From contig NZ_BOSL01000013.1 in assembly GCF_018403325.1 (NCBI RefSeq), positions 1-64,000 of the forward strand: a stretch of 64,000 nucleotides of DNA, read 5' to 3'. The stretch is from Paenibacillus vini. GTDB lineage: Bacteria; Bacillota; Bacilli; Paenibacillales; Paenibacillaceae. Under the pieces are notes generated by a model. That model saw only the letters and a program-made list of their open reading frames with translations. It made no database searches and had not been told where the DNA came from. This document shows positions 44,467 through 53,833 of this stretch, piece after piece (positions within the stretch are counted from its first letter, which is position 1; the number at the start of each line of letters is the position of its first letter). Both the position numbers and the translations under genes were made by a program.

Positions 44467-45060
44467 ATGACGAAGGAAATGAATGTGATCCATCGGGCTT
44501 TGATTAATATCGACTATACGTATGATTTTGTCGCCGAGGACGGCGCATTGACCTGCGGGGCTCCCGGGCAAGCCATTGAAGGGCCGATCACGGATATTAC
44601 CCGCGAGTTTATACAGAATAATGATTATGTAGTTTTCGCCATCGATCTTCATAAGCAGGGAGACACGCTGCATCCTGAAACCAGACTGTTTCCGCCCCAT
44701 AATCTCGATGGAACGAAGGGCCGTACGCTTTACGGGGAACTTGATGCTTTGTATCAGGCTAACAAGACCGCAGCGAATGTCTATTGGATGGATAAAACAA
44801 GATACAGCGCGTTTGCGGGCACCGATCTGGAGCTCCAACTCCGCGCAAGGGGAATCACGGAGCTCCATCTGGTTGGAGTTTGCACCGACATCTGCGTGCT
44901 CCATACGGCGGTGGATGCGTACAATAGGGGCTTTGACCTGGTGATCCATGAAGCTGCGGTTGCAAGCTTTGATCAGGAAGGCCATGCCTGGGCCTTGCGC
45001 CATTTTAAAGGATCGCTGGGCGCGGATATCCGACCCCATCATCTGAAGGAGGAGTTATAA
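44467..45060 (+). CDS. pncA: nicotinamidase (cysteine hydrolase family)
   Basis: 197 aa. Hydrolyses nicotinamide to nicotinate. Isochorismatase-like fold with catalytic triad Asp16 (NIDYTYDF), Lys in MDKTRYSAF and Cys143 in GVCTDICVLHTA. The metal-site acidic/His cluster is DLHKQGD and FPPH. GGGGAGG precedes ATG 44467. Its 3' end contains the AAGGAGG ribosome-binding site of pncB, which starts at the next base after its stop. Confidence 0.93.
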   Translation: MTKEMNVIHRALINIDYTYDFVAEDGALTCGAPGQAIEGPITDITREFIQNNDYVVFAIDLHKQGDTLHPETRLFPPHNLDGTKGRTLYGELDALYQANKTAANVYWMDKTRYSAFAGTDLELQLRARGITELHLVGVCTDICVLHTAVDAYNRGFDLVIHEAAVASFDQEGHAWALRHFKGSLGADIRPHHLKEEL

Positions 45061-46521
45061 ATGAGCTACGTTGACGACAGTCTCGCCCTGCATACGGATA
45101 AATATCAAATCAATATGGCACAGGCCTATTGGAAGGACAATATTCACCAGCGTAAAGCGGTATTTGAAGTTTATTTTCGTAAAATACCGTTCCAGAACGG
45201 TTATGCCGTCTTTGCCGGATTGGAGCGGGTGATCCGTTACCTCTCGGAATTCCGCTTCACGGAGAGCGATTTGGCTTATTTAAGAGAAGAGGGATACGGC
45301 GAGGACTACCTTGCTTATCTTGAAGGTATTAGTTTTACGGGAAACGTGTTGTCGATGCAAGAAGGGGAGCTCGTATTCGCCAATGAACCGATTATGCGGA
45401 TTGAGGCTCCGTTGGCGGAGGCGCAATTGATCGAAACCGCACTGCTCAATATCGTCAACTTTCAGACGCTGATCGCAACGAAGGCTTCGCGGATCAAGCA
45501 AGTGATCGGAGACGAAATCAGCATGGAATTCGGAACCCGTCGGGCGCAAGAAATGGACGCCGCCATTTGGGGAGCGAGAGCCGCCTACCTTGCGGGATTT
45601 GAAGCTACCTCGAACGTAAGGGCCGGCAAGCTGTTCGGAATTCCTACCGTAGGAACGCATGCCCATGCGATGGTCCAGGCTTACCGTGACGAGTATACAG
45701 CTTTCCGCAAATATGCGGAGTGTCATAAAGATTGCGTATTTTTGGTCGATACGTACGATACGCTTAAATCGGGTGTGCCTACGGCGATCGAGGTGGCCAA
45801 GGAATTTGGGGATAAGATCAACTTCAAAGGCATTCGTCTGGATAGCGGCGATTTGGCATATCTGTCGAAGGAAGCGCGGAGAATGCTTGATGAAGCGGGC
45901 TTCCCCGAAACGAAAATTTACGCGACCAACGATCTCGACGAGCTCACGATTATGAACCTGAAAGCCCAAGGGGCGAGAATCGATGTGTGGGGCGTCGGCA
46001 CCAAGCTGATCACGGCCTATGACCAGCCCGCTCTCGGAGCGGTCTACAAATTGATTTCCATCGAGGATGAGCATGGAGAGATGGTCGATACGATCAAAAT
46101 CAGCTCGAATCCTGAAAAAATATCGACGCCTGGCCGGAAAAGAGTATTTCGCATCATCAACAAAGGCAATCGGAAGTCGGAGGGCGATTATATCGCTTTG
46201 GAGCATGAAGAACCACAGCAGGAGGAACGCCTCAAGATGTTCCATCCCGTTCACACGCATATCGCCAAATTCGTAACGAATTTCGAGGCGAGGGAGCTGC
46301 ATCAGACCATTTTTGCGGATGGAAAGCTGGTTTATAAGCTCCCTTTGCTGCAGGAAATCAAGCAGTTTGCGGCAGAGAACCTGAACGTATTGTGGGACGA
46401 ATACAAGCGGCTGTTGAATCCGGCCGAATATCCAGTCGACCTCAGCCAGGAATGCTGGGACAATAAAATGAAACGGATTGAAGAGATCCGCCAAAAAGTG
46501 AGCGAAAACATGCAAGCCTGA
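45061..46521 (+). CDS. pncB: nicotinate phosphoribosyltransferase
   Basis: 486 aa, the long form usual in Firmicutes. Converts nicotinate and PRPP to nicotinate mononucleotide with ATP hydrolysis. Visible: the N-terminal LHTDKYQINMAQAYW (10-24), the active-site EFGTRRAQEMDAAIWGAR (near 157-174), FKGIRLDSGDLAYLS, and the GVGTKLITAYDQPALG phosphate loop. Second enzyme of the operon's Preiss-Handler route. Confidence 0.96.
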   Translation: MSYVDDSLALHTDKYQINMAQAYWKDNIHQRKAVFEVYFRKIPFQNGYAVFAGLERVIRYLSEFRFTESDLAYLREEGYGEDYLAYLEGISFTGNVLSMQEGELVFANEPIMRIEAPLAEAQLIETALLNIVNFQTLIATKASRIKQVIGDEISMEFGTRRAQEMDAAIWGARAAYLAGFEATSNVRAGKLFGIPTVGTHAHAMVQAYRDEYTAFRKYAECHKDCVFLVDTYDTLKSGVPTAIEVAKEFGDKINFKGIRLDSGDLAYLSKEARRMLDEAGFPETKIYATNDLDELTIMNLKAQGARIDVWGVGTKLITAYDQPALGAVYKLISIEDEHGEMVDTIKISSNPEKISTPGRKRVFRIINKGNRKSEGDYIALEHEEPQQEERLKMFHPVHTHIAKFVTNFEARELHQTIFADGKLVYKLPLLQEIKQFAAENLNVLWDEYKRLLNPAEYPVDLSQECWDNKMKRIEEIRQKVSENMQA

Positions 46522-46537
46522 GAAGGGAGACCGGGCT

Positions 46538-47152
46538 ATGGGGAAAATCGGAATCTACGGATCCTCCTTCGATCCGATTACGAATGTGCATCTTTGGACA
46601 GCCAGCACGGTTGCCCATCGCTGCAAACTGGATAAGGTCATTTTTCTGCCATGCTCCAATAAACGGCCGGACAAATCGATGAATGTCAGCGATGAGCACC
46701 GTTGGAATATGATTTTGCTGGCCATTGCAGGGAATGATAAATTTGTCCCGGACGATTATGAAATGAAGCAAGCAGGCTGGGAAATCGCCACCTATTTGAC
46801 CTTGCAGCATTTCAAGAACAAGTTTCCGGACGACGAAATCTACTTTATTATGGGCGCGGACCTGCTGCTGGATATCGGAGCGGGCAGGTGGAAGAAGTCC
46901 GAAGAATTGATTCGCGAGAACAAGTTTATTGTCATGGCAAGAGACGGAATCAACATGCTGTCGGCGATCAGCAAATCGCCGATTCTCCGAAATGCCGATG
47001 ACGGTCATACCTTTCATCTTATTGACAAAGGGTTAGCCATGGAAATTAGCTCTACCTATATCAGGGAAGAGTTTCGGCTTGGCGGGGAACCCCGGTATCT
47101 GGTGCCCGACAATTGCTATTCTTATATTAAGAATCATCAATTATATAAATAG
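46538..47152 (+). CDS. nadD: nicotinate-nucleotide adenylyltransferase
   Basis: 204 aa. Adenylates nicotinate mononucleotide to NaAD. Nucleotidyltransferase motif [13 protein letters not shown] (9-21, the GxFDPxxxxH type) and the C-terminal ISSTYIR. AAGGGAGA precedes ATG 46538, 16 bp after pncB. A second, housekeeping nadD may exist elsewhere, since this copy belongs to a salvage operon. Confidence 0.93.
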   Translation: MGKIGIYGSSFDPITNVHLWTASTVAHRCKLDKVIFLPCSNKRPDKSMNVSDEHRWNMILLAIAGNDKFVPDDYEMKQAGWEIATYLTLQHFKNKFPDDEIYFIMGADLLLDIGAGRWKKSEELIRENKFIVMARDGINMLSAISKSPILRNADDGHTFHLIDKGLAMEISSTYIREEFRLGGEPRYLVPDNCYSYIKNHQLYK

Positions 47153-47169
47153 AGAGGAGAAGGAACAAG

Positions 47170-47988
47170 ATGAATACACAAGAACAAATTATCGGGGCGT
47201 TGCAGGTAAAACCGGTGATTGATGTCAAAGAGGAGATCCGCGAGCGTATCGATTTTCTGAAGGCATATTGCAAAAAAGCGGGAGCAAAAGGGTATGTGCT
47301 GGGAATCAGCGGAGGGCAGGATTCGACGCTGGCGGGGCGGCTAGCCCAGCTTGCGGTCGAAGAGCTGCGGGCAGAGGGGCTTGAGGCTACGTTCTACGCC
47401 GTCCGTCTCCCCTATGGGATCCAACGGGATGAAGTGGACGCTAAGGAAGCTTTGGAATTCATTCAGCCCGATGAATCGTTCGAGTTTAACATTCAGTCCT
47501 CGGTGGACGCCTTTGCCGAACAATTCGCGGACATGGCCGGCAGCGGGATGTCGGATTTTAACAAAGGAAACGTCAAAGCCCGGATGCGGATGATCGCTCA
47601 ATATGCGGTCGCCGGAGAGAAGGGATGCCTGGTGATCGGTACGGATCATGCGGCGGAGGCCATCACCGGCTTCTTCACGAAATTCGGTGACGGCGGCGCC
47701 GACGTTATGCCGCTGGCGGGGCTGACCAAAGGACAAGGACGGGAGCTCCTGAAGGAGCTGAACGCCTCGGAACGCTTGTACTTAAAGACGCCGACAGCGG
47801 ATTTGCTCGACAACAAACCGTTGCAAGCGGACGAAACGGAGCTCGGATTGTCGTATGAGGTGCTGGACCAGTACCTTACGGGCAAAGAGGTTGAACCGCA
47901 GGCGAAGGCCAATATCGAAAAGCGGTATGCGGTGACGATGCACAAACGGGAACTTCCGGCTACGCCTTTTGACGAATGGTGGAAATAA
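47170..47988 (+). CDS. nadE: ammonia-dependent NAD+ synthetase
   Basis: 272 aa, the size of the NH3-dependent form without a glutaminase domain. PP-loop [15 protein letters not shown] (about 47-61) binds [23 protein letters not shown] is the conserved NaAD/Mg region. It makes NAD from NaAD and ends the pathway encoded by this operon. GAGGAGAAGG precedes ATG 47170. Confidence 0.96.
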   Translation: MNTQEQIIGALQVKPVIDVKEEIRERIDFLKAYCKKAGAKGYVLGISGGQDSTLAGRLAQLAVEELRAEGLEATFYAVRLPYGIQRDEVDAKEALEFIQPDESFEFNIQSSVDAFAEQFADMAGSGMSDFNKGNVKARMRMIAQYAVAGEKGCLVIGTDHAAEAITGFFTKFGDGGADVMPLAGLTKGQGRELLKELNASERLYLKTPTADLLDNKPLQADETELGLSYEVLDQYLTGKEVEPQAKANIEKRYAVTMHKRELPATPFDEWWK

Positions 47989-48014
47989 ACAATTAACATA
48001 TAAATGGTACTCCC

Positions 48015-48085
48015 GAAAAGGGGCCTTAACCCGGAAAGTATGCGGTACGATACTGCCTGGGGGAAAGGCCCTTTTCTTTTTTGAA
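48015..48085 (+). terminator. possible terminator of the NAD operon
   Basis: GAAAAGGGGCCTT and AAAGGCCCTTTTC form a long-range stem (loop about 37 nt) followed by TTTTTT, overlapping the 3' end of the convergent AraC gene. Confidence 0.4.
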
Positions 48086-48853
48086 CATTTTGGAGAACAA
48101 TAACGGGTCTTCGTAACCGACCGATCTGGCGATGTCGCCGATCGAAAGCAGGCTGTTGCCCATTAATCCGCAAGCCTTGTTCATCCGGAAAGCAATTAAA
48201 TATTCCTGGATGCTGGAACCGGTCCGGGATTTGAAAACAGCGCACAAATAGCTTCGGTCCAGCCCGACAAAATTGGCAATTTGGGAAATACTGATTTTGT
48301 TTCCGTAATTGGTGCCGATGAAATCAACCACTTTATTAACATACTTGTCCTGACGATCGTCCTTCCTGGACTCCGGGGCATGGGGCGGATTGGTTTCGGC
48401 CATATGGGAGAACAGCGAGTACAGGAGCGAGGTCAGCTTCAAATCGCGTCCGCTCGGGAGGGCTCTGGAATCATGCATATGCCGGATACAACGCTCCACG
48501 GTATCGGGGTCGATACGATCCAGAATCGGAGATTCCATAGACAGTCCGGCCTGCCGCAAATAGCTTTCCGCCTGGATGCCTTGAAAGCCTGCCCAGGCAT
48601 AGGTCCAAGGATCGGCGGCATCGGCCCGGTAATAAGTGACGGCTTCCGGAACAATGAGAAAGGCCTGGCCCTTTTTGAGGTGATAGGTACGGTTCCCCGT
48701 TTCGAAAATACCTTGGCCATCAAGTATGAAATGAATGAGGTAATGATCTCTTACGGCAGGCCCGTAATCATGCTGCGGCCAACACTGCTCTAATCCATAT
48801 TGCGTAATATGCAGATCCAAAAATGAGGGGTTGCCTGCCAGGTATTCCATCAT
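48026..48853 (-). CDS. AraC family transcriptional regulator
   Basis: 275 aa. N-terminal cupin-like sugar-sensing domain (about 15-150, including HYLIHFILDGQGIFET) and C-terminal tandem HTH AraC domain (about 175-272: ISISQIANFVGLDRSYLCAVFK, then IGDIARSVGYEDPLLFSKMFKK). It resembles the MsmR/RafR activators of alpha-galactoside genes. Transcribed divergently from the alpha-galactosidase, it very likely controls that gene through the GTACAAT repeats between them. Confidence 0.92.
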   Translation of the reverse strand: MMEYLAGNPSFLDLHITQYGLEQCWPQHDYGPAVRDHYLIHFILDGQGIFETGNRTYHLKKGQAFLIVPEAVTYYRADAADPWTYAWAGFQGIQAESYLRQAGLSMESPILDRIDPDTVERCIRHMHDSRALPSGRDLKLTSLLYSLFSHMAETNPPHAPESRKDDRQDKYVNKVVDFIGTNYGNKISISQIANFVGLDRSYLCAVFKSRTGSSIQEYLIAFRMNKACGLMGNSLLSIGDIARSVGYEDPLLFSKMFKKEKGLSPRQYRTAYFPG

Positions 48854-48881
48854 AATGATTCAGTCCTCTATATTCAATCAA

Positions 48882-48927
48882 GTACAATGACATATTTAAC
48901 GTACAATATTATCGGAAAATGTACAAT
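48882..48927. promoter_or_regulatory. three phased GTACAAT repeats, candidate AraC-type operator
   Basis: GTACAAT occurs at 48882, 48901 and 48921, that is 19 and 20 bp apart, so all lie on about the same face of the helix. The position between the divergent AraC-type regulator and alpha-galactosidase fits activator half-sites. Confidence 0.6.
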
Positions 48928-49047
48928 CATCTATCATTATGCCATATTTCCATAGTCATGTTCCATTTACTGCGGGGAAGGCCCGGCTTTAAGATGGAGA
49001 GAGCACATTTCCTCAAACTATTTTAAGGAAAAGGGGATCAACCTTAT

Positions 49048-51207
49048 ATGGCTATTCGTTACTATGAACAAGAAGGAATTTTTCATCTGCAATCGGAGCG
49101 GATGAGCTATATTCTACAAATCGTAAACGGCTATCCGGCACACGCTTATTGGGGCAAAAAGCTGCGTATGGAAGAGCATCCGCAAAGTCTGATCAATATG
49201 GATGGCCCGCTTCTTCTGGATCGTCTTCCGCAAGAGTATCCGCAATACGGTTCGGGCGATTTCCGCAATCCGGCCTATCAAGTACGGCTGGAAGACGGAT
49301 CAAGAATTACGGAGCTAGTATATCAGGGATACCGTATTATTGCCGGTAAACCGCAACTGGAGGGCTTGCCGGGTCTCTATACCGAGAGTGATGACGAGGC
49401 CGAAACTCTAGAGCTGGAGTTGAAGGATGAGTACACCGGTCTTGCGGTGACGCTCAGTTACAGCGTGTTCCGGCATTCTGACGCGATCGCCAGATCGGTC
49501 CGATTTGAAAATAAAGGCGGGCAGAGTCTTCAGCTTCTGAAGGCGCTCAGCGCGAGCGTGGATTTGCCGCGCTCGGACTTGGACATGATTTACCTGGCCG
49601 GCTCCTGGTCCCGTGAAGCGCATATTCAGCGGCGACCGCTGGGTCCCGGCGGAACTGTCATCGAAGGCCGCAGAGGCGGGATGAGCGGGCACCAGTTGAA
49701 TCCGTTTATTGCTCTGGCCGAGCCGGGAGCGGATGAGGATCATGGGGAGGTTTACAGCCTTAGCTTTGTATACAGCGGAAATTTCGCGGCAGTTGCAGAA
49801 GTGGATTCCTTCAAATCGACCCGGTTCTCCATCGGTCTTAATCCGTTCGATTTCACCTGGGTTCTTGCGCCGGGACAAACGTTTCAGACACCGGAAGCCG
49901 TTATGGTTTACTCGGCGGACGGCTTGGGAGAGATGTCGAGAATGTATCACCGCTTGTACCGTACGCGGCTGAGCCGCGGCGTACACCGGGATCGGGAGCG
50001 GCCGATTCTAGTGAACAATTGGGAAGGCACCTATTTCGATTTTAATACGGAAAAGCTGATAGACATAGCAAAAGCGGGCGCGGAAATGGGCATTGAGCTG
50101 TTTGTACTGGATGACGGCTGGTTCGGAAAACGGGACAACGACAGAACGTCTCTTGGAGATTGGACGCCGGATTTGAGAAAATTGCCGGGAGGACTGACGG
50201 AAGTCGCGGAAAAGATCAATGCATTGGGAATGAAGTTCGGTCTATGGTTCGAGCCGGAGATGATCTCCCCGGAAAGCGAGCTGTACCGCAAACATCCGGA
50301 CTGGTGCCTGCATGTGGAAGGCAGACGCAGAACGGAAGCAAGATGGCAGCTGGTGCTGGACTACTCGAGGCCCGAAGTGCGCGAATATATTTATGAGACG
50401 CTGAGCGGCATCTTCAGCACGGTTCCGATTGCGTACATCAAATGGGATATGAACCGTAGTTTGACGGAGATCGGTTCGGCTGCGGCTGCACCGGAACACC
50501 AGTCGGAGATCGCTCATCGTCAAATCTTGGGTCTCTACGAGCTGTTGGAACGGCTGACCTCCCGCTTTCCTGATATTCTGTTCGAGAACTGCAGCAGCGG
50601 CGGCGGCCGATTCGATCCCGGCATGTTGTATTACATGCCGCAAACCTGGACCAGCGATGACACCGATGCGGTGGAGCGGCTGAAGATCCAGTACGGAACC
50701 AGCCTGGTCTATCCGGTCAGCTCGATCGGCGCCCATGTATCCGCAATACCGAACCACCAGGTGGATCGGATGACCCCGCTCAAAATGAGAGGCGACGTCG
50801 CGATGTCCGGGAATTTCGGCTACGAGCTGGATCTGACCAAGTTCACGGAAGAAGAAAAGGAGATCGTCAAGGAGCAGGTGAAGGAATATAAGGGGATTCG
50901 CTCGCTGGTACAGCAGGGCGACCTATACCGGCTGCTCAGTCCGTTCGAAAGCACGGAGTCGGCATGGATGTTCGTTTCGCCAGACCGGAAGGAAGCGATC
51001 GCTTTCTTTTTCAGAGTATTGGCCGAACCGCATCCGCCGGAGAAAAGATTACGCTTCAAAGGCTTGAATCCGGAGTTAGACTATTCCGTGGAGGGTCTGG
51101 ACGGCGTATGGCCGGGTGACCGCTTGATGAACTTTGGGCTCGTGATCCCCGAGCTGAAGGGCGACTACGCCAGCACGAAATTCAAGTTGAAGGCGGTGGA
51201 GCGTTAG
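49048..51207 (+). CDS. alpha-galactosidase, glycoside hydrolase family 36
   Basis: 719 aa, standard GH36 length. Hydrolyses terminal alpha-1,6-galactose from melibiose or raffinose. N-terminal beta-sandwich (1-330), then a TIM barrel: LDDGWFGKR, the nucleophile Asp in YIKWDMNR, SSGGGRFDPGML and the acid/base Asp in TWTSDDTDAVER. No signal peptide, so intracellular. ATG 49048 is preceded by AAAAGGGGA. No sugar transporter is next to it. Confidence 0.95.
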   Translation: MAIRYYEQEGIFHLQSERMSYILQIVNGYPAHAYWGKKLRMEEHPQSLINMDGPLLLDRLPQEYPQYGSGDFRNPAYQVRLEDGSRITELVYQGYRIIAGKPQLEGLPGLYTESDDEAETLELELKDEYTGLAVTLSYSVFRHSDAIARSVRFENKGGQSLQLLKALSASVDLPRSDLDMIYLAGSWSREAHIQRRPLGPGGTVIEGRRGGMSGHQLNPFIALAEPGADEDHGEVYSLSFVYSGNFAAVAEVDSFKSTRFSIGLNPFDFTWVLAPGQTFQTPEAVMVYSADGLGEMSRMYHRLYRTRLSRGVHRDRERPILVNNWEGTYFDFNTEKLIDIAKAGAEMGIELFVLDDGWFGKRDNDRTSLGDWTPDLRKLPGGLTEVAEKINALGMKFGLWFEPEMISPESELYRKHPDWCLHVEGRRRTEARWQLVLDYSRPEVREYIYETLSGIFSTVPIAYIKWDMNRSLTEIGSAAAAPEHQSEIAHRQILGLYELLERLTSRFPDILFENCSSGGGRFDPGMLYYMPQTWTSDDTDAVERLKIQYGTSLVYPVSSIGAHVSAIPNHQVDRMTPLKMRGDVAMSGNFGYELDLTKFTEEEKEIVKEQVKEYKGIRSLVQQGDLYRLLSPFESTESAWMFVSPDRKEAIAFFFRVLAEPHPPEKRLRFKGLNPELDYSVEGLDGVWPGDRLMNFGLVIPELKGDYASTKFKLKAVER

Positions 51208-51235
51208 TTCGCTTCGCAATCAATTAATCAAAGTG

Positions 51236-51289
51236 AAAAGGATCAAGCGGAAGGGGAGCGATACCCCTTTGCTTGATCCTTTTTCTTTT
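51236..51289 (+). terminator. terminator of the alpha-galactosidase gene
   Basis: AAAAGGATCAAGC/GCTTGATCCTTTTT with an inner AAGGGG/CCCCTT stem and T-run. Confidence 0.9.
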
Positions 51290-51315
51290 AAGAATACTCG
51301 GGGAACTGAAGAGAG

Positions 51316-51453
51316 TCACATAAAATTGTCGTAATACCATACTCCGAAGAAGAACAAAATGCCAAAGACGCATAGGAGGGCAAATCCTCCTAAAATTAAG
51401 CTGATTACGGAAAGCCCGAATGCCTTTGCGGCTTTGCGCATTAATTGTTTCAT
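51316..51453 (-). CDS. small membrane protein, unknown function
   Basis: 45 aa starting MKQLMRKAAKAFGLSVI at an ATG that follows AGGAGGGGAGAG. One long hydrophobic segment (about 13-37, rich in Leu, Gly and Phe) ends in WYYDNFM. I do not recognise it. The strong ribosome-binding site supports a real gene; the longer frame upstream on this strand is antisense to yunB. Confidence 0.6.
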   Translation of the reverse strand: MKQLMRKAAKAFGLSVISLILGGFALLCVFGILFFFGVWYYDNFM

Positions 51454-51601
51454 TTGCTCTCCCCTCCTAATTGCATCATATATTATCGGTACTGAAGGAT
51501 CAACGATCAATGGCAAGTGGCAGCCCGGCCTTCTTTTTTCACCCTGTCCAGCATAACCTGTATAGATGTTCCGCCGTGGACAAAGCAGGGGGGATGAAGG
51601 A

Positions 51602-52489
51602 ATGCTGCGGTTTAGAAGGGGATTTCGCAGCCGGAGAAGAAGATGGCACAGAGGGCGGCGAAGGGGGCCGCTTAGCAGGCGAAAGATTTGGCTTGTCGTC
51701 CTGGCCATTACGTTTATTGCCATTTTTCAGTTTTTTCAATATGTCGAGCGCCATATGAAGGAGCCGATCATGCATCTGGCGAAAATCCGGGTGAAGCAAA
51801 TCGCCACGGAATCGATTAATGAGGCGATCACCTCGCAGGTCGCGAACGAGCAAGAGGTGGGGAACTTGATCGATTGGAAGACCGATGATGCGGGGAAGGT
51901 TTCGGGCTTCATGCTGAACTATTCCGCTCACATGCGAATTACTTCCGATACGATTCAGACGGTCCGGACCACGCTCGACGAGGTTTCCCGGTTATCGGAG
52001 CACATCCCGCTTGGGCAGGCGCTCGGCAGTCCGATTCTTGCCTCCTTCGGACCCGGGATTCCAATCAAGATCGAGCCGAAAGGCGACGTTAAGGTCGATT
52101 TAAACACCCGGCGGCAGGATGCAGGCATCAACAATATTTTAGTTGAGGTTTATCTGCGCGTACGCACGGAACTTGCCGTCGTGGTGCCTTTTGATATGGA
52201 ACCGCAGGCCGTGGAGACGGAGATTCCGGTATCTTATCTGCTCGTTGTCGGCGATGTCCCTATGTATTATTACGATGGCAAGGGGAATCCAGTGGGAGAT
52301 CAGGCCGGTGCGCCGAATATCGCGCTGCCCGCAGTTCCGGAAGATTCGGGGACCAAGGTGCAATCCGATGAAGCGGAGAAGGACTCCTCCGGCACGGATG
52401 GAGAGGCAGGAAACACGGGTAGCGGGAGTAAAGGCGACGGAAATGCAGGGAGTGCCGAAAGCCCGGAACAGTCCGACAGTCATAAATAA
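51602..52489 (+). CDS. yunB: sporulation protein YunB
   Basis: 295 aa. Very basic N-terminus (RFRRGFRSRRRRW), one membrane anchor (about 29-50), then the extracytoplasmic YunB domain (about 55-235, with KIRVKQIATESINEAI and LGSPILASFGPGIPIKI). A disordered Gly/Ser/Asp-rich tail covers about 240-295. In Bacillus yunB is sigma-E controlled and required for normal spores. ATG 51602 follows AAGGA; codons upstream to 51566 lack a site. Convergent with lytH, a pairing I also recall from B. subtilis. Confidence 0.92.
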   Translation: MLRFRRGFRSRRRRWHRGRRRGPLSRRKIWLVVLAITFIAIFQFFQYVERHMKEPIMHLAKIRVKQIATESINEAITSQVANEQEVGNLIDWKTDDAGKVSGFMLNYSAHMRITSDTIQTVRTTLDEVSRLSEHIPLGQALGSPILASFGPGIPIKIEPKGDVKVDLNTRRQDAGINNILVEVYLRVRTELAVVVPFDMEPQAVETEIPVSYLLVVGDVPMYYYDGKGNPVGDQAGAPNIALPAVPEDSGTKVQSDEAEKDSSGTDGEAGNTGSGSKGDGNAGSAESPEQSDSHK

Positions 52490-52518
52490 AAAAGACGCCC
52501 ACCAGGGCGTCTTTTTTA
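52487..52518. terminator. bidirectional terminator between yunB and lytH
   Basis: AAAAAAGACGCCCACCAGGGCGTCTTTTTT, symmetrical with A- and T-runs on both sides. Confidence 0.92.
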
Positions 52519-52558
52519 TTGTAAAGGGCGGATCTATATGAAGAAGACAGGGCAGGGG

Positions 52559-53599
52559 TCACTTTTTTAGGCGGTCCGCTCTTTCCCACTGTCGTAGAAG
52601 CGGGTAGGGATTGAATGCCCATTCCGTCGTCCCGGTGTCCCGGTAAATTCCGTAATGAAGATGCGGCGCGAATCGTCCTTGGGTCCCGGGAGGCCCGTAT
52701 CCGCTGCTGCCAACCCAGCCGATCGTTTGACCGGGTTCGACGATGTCGCCGACCTCGATCTTTTTCTCGTAGCCTTGCAAATGGGCGTAGTAATGATATC
52801 GGTTATTTAAATCCCGAATACCGATCCGCCAGCCGCCATAGGGGTTCCAGCCTTTCGTCTCGACGACTCCGTAACAGACGCTGCGGACAGGTACGCCATA
52901 GGAGGCGAATAAGTCGGTGCCTTCATGGGTTCGAAGGCCGCCCCAGCCCCGTCGATCGCCCCATGTGTCCCGGAAGGTGTACACACTTTTCACTGGAAGG
53001 GGGAATGCGCTGGCCAACAGATCAACCCGGCCGTAGGTTTTATAGATTTTTGCAAACTGGCGAATTCTCGTTACCGAGGAGTCATTCTGGTAATAACGCC
53101 ATAACGCTATGCGAAAATCCTCGTCCTCATACCCGAAGCTGCTAAGATAGGTTGCTAGCGTGAACAACGCATCCCGGTCGTTACTGGGATCCGCCGCTCC
53201 GTCGGCGGTGGCGTCCTTACCGAGACCGCCGAATAATCCGATCGTCGCGGGAACCGTATCCTCGGGATTGGGGTTAAGCGGTCCGGCCCAGACAGCGCCT
53301 TTGAAATTAAGGTCCACAAGCCGTTTTTTTGTGGACTCCATCTTTTTTCGCGGGGTGATCGTGCGTTCATATTGATCTATCGCTGCAAGCCAGTACCAAG
53401 GAATCTGTGTCAGCATTCCGGTCTCTTGATACAGGGTCTGCCTTAGTTCGTGAATGCTCTTGCCGGCGGACGTTGCCGGTGTTCCGGGAGCCTTGGCGGC
53501 AGCCGCGCCAAAGCCGGGGACCGTCGACAGCGAGGTAAGCACCATAACGCAGATAAGGATGCGAATGATTTTACCGCCGGAAATAACAAAAGATCTCAA
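52559..53599 (-). CDS. lytH: LytH-like M23 family peptidoglycan endopeptidase
   Basis: 346 aa. Signal peptide about 1-31 (ending near GFGAAAA). The C-terminal M23/LytM peptidase has zinc ligands in RTHEGTDLFA and FAPHLHYGIY. In B. subtilis LytH trims cortex peptides in sporulation and lies next to yunB, the same neighbour as here. Starts at TTG 53599, nine bases after AAAGGAGGAG. Confidence 0.88.
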   Translation of the reverse strand: MRSFVISGGKIIRILICVMVLTSLSTVPGFGAAAAKAPGTPATSAGKSIHELRQTLYQETGMLTQIPWYWLAAIDQYERTITPRKKMESTKKRLVDLNFKGAVWAGPLNPNPEDTVPATIGLFGGLGKDATADGAADPSNDRDALFTLATYLSSFGYEDEDFRIALWRYYQNDSSVTRIRQFAKIYKTYGRVDLLASAFPLPVKSVYTFRDTWGDRRGWGGLRTHEGTDLFASYGVPVRSVCYGVVETKGWNPYGGWRIGIRDLNNRYHYYAHLQGYEKKIEVGDIVEPGQTIGWVGSSGYGPPGTQGRFAPHLHYGIYRDTGTTEWAFNPYPLLRQWERADRLKK

Positions 53600-53729
53600 G
53601 GAAGATCTCCTCCTTTGGTTGGGTTGGCTGTCACTTAGGTTGATGCAAAGGTTGTGTTTTTATTCCAGTTTTAGTGCAGATTTCATAATTTTGAGGAGGC
53701 AGGGGAATTATGAAATTGGCGAAGCATCC

Positions 53730-53753
53730 AAAGATGACTTTTTGAACAACCTT
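53730..53753 (-). repeat. fragment of the 15.2-kb repeat family
   Basis: AAAGATGACTTTTTGAACAACC... is the reverse complement of the left end of the tandem repeat at 15169, with about three mismatches in 24 bases. Confidence 0.6.
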
Positions 53754-53833
53754 TTAAAGTAGGTATTTCCAGTGAATTCATGATATAATAAATGGCGCTA
53801 TAGCTTATTCCACAAGAAGGAAGGTCTCCAGAT

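Noticed and set aside
45280-46515. 411-codon minus-strand frame
   Set aside because: Fully antisense to pncB, which has conserved motifs; a codon-bias shadow.
48882-48927. GTACAAT repeats as a CRISPR-like array
   Set aside because: Repeats are only 7 bp with 12-13 bp between; no CRISPR geometry or cas genes. Treated as an operator.
51454-51723. Upstream extension of the 45-residue minus-strand membrane protein
   Set aside because: The extension is antisense to yunB and its regulatory region, and the strong AGGAGGGG sits just before the internal ATG at 51453.
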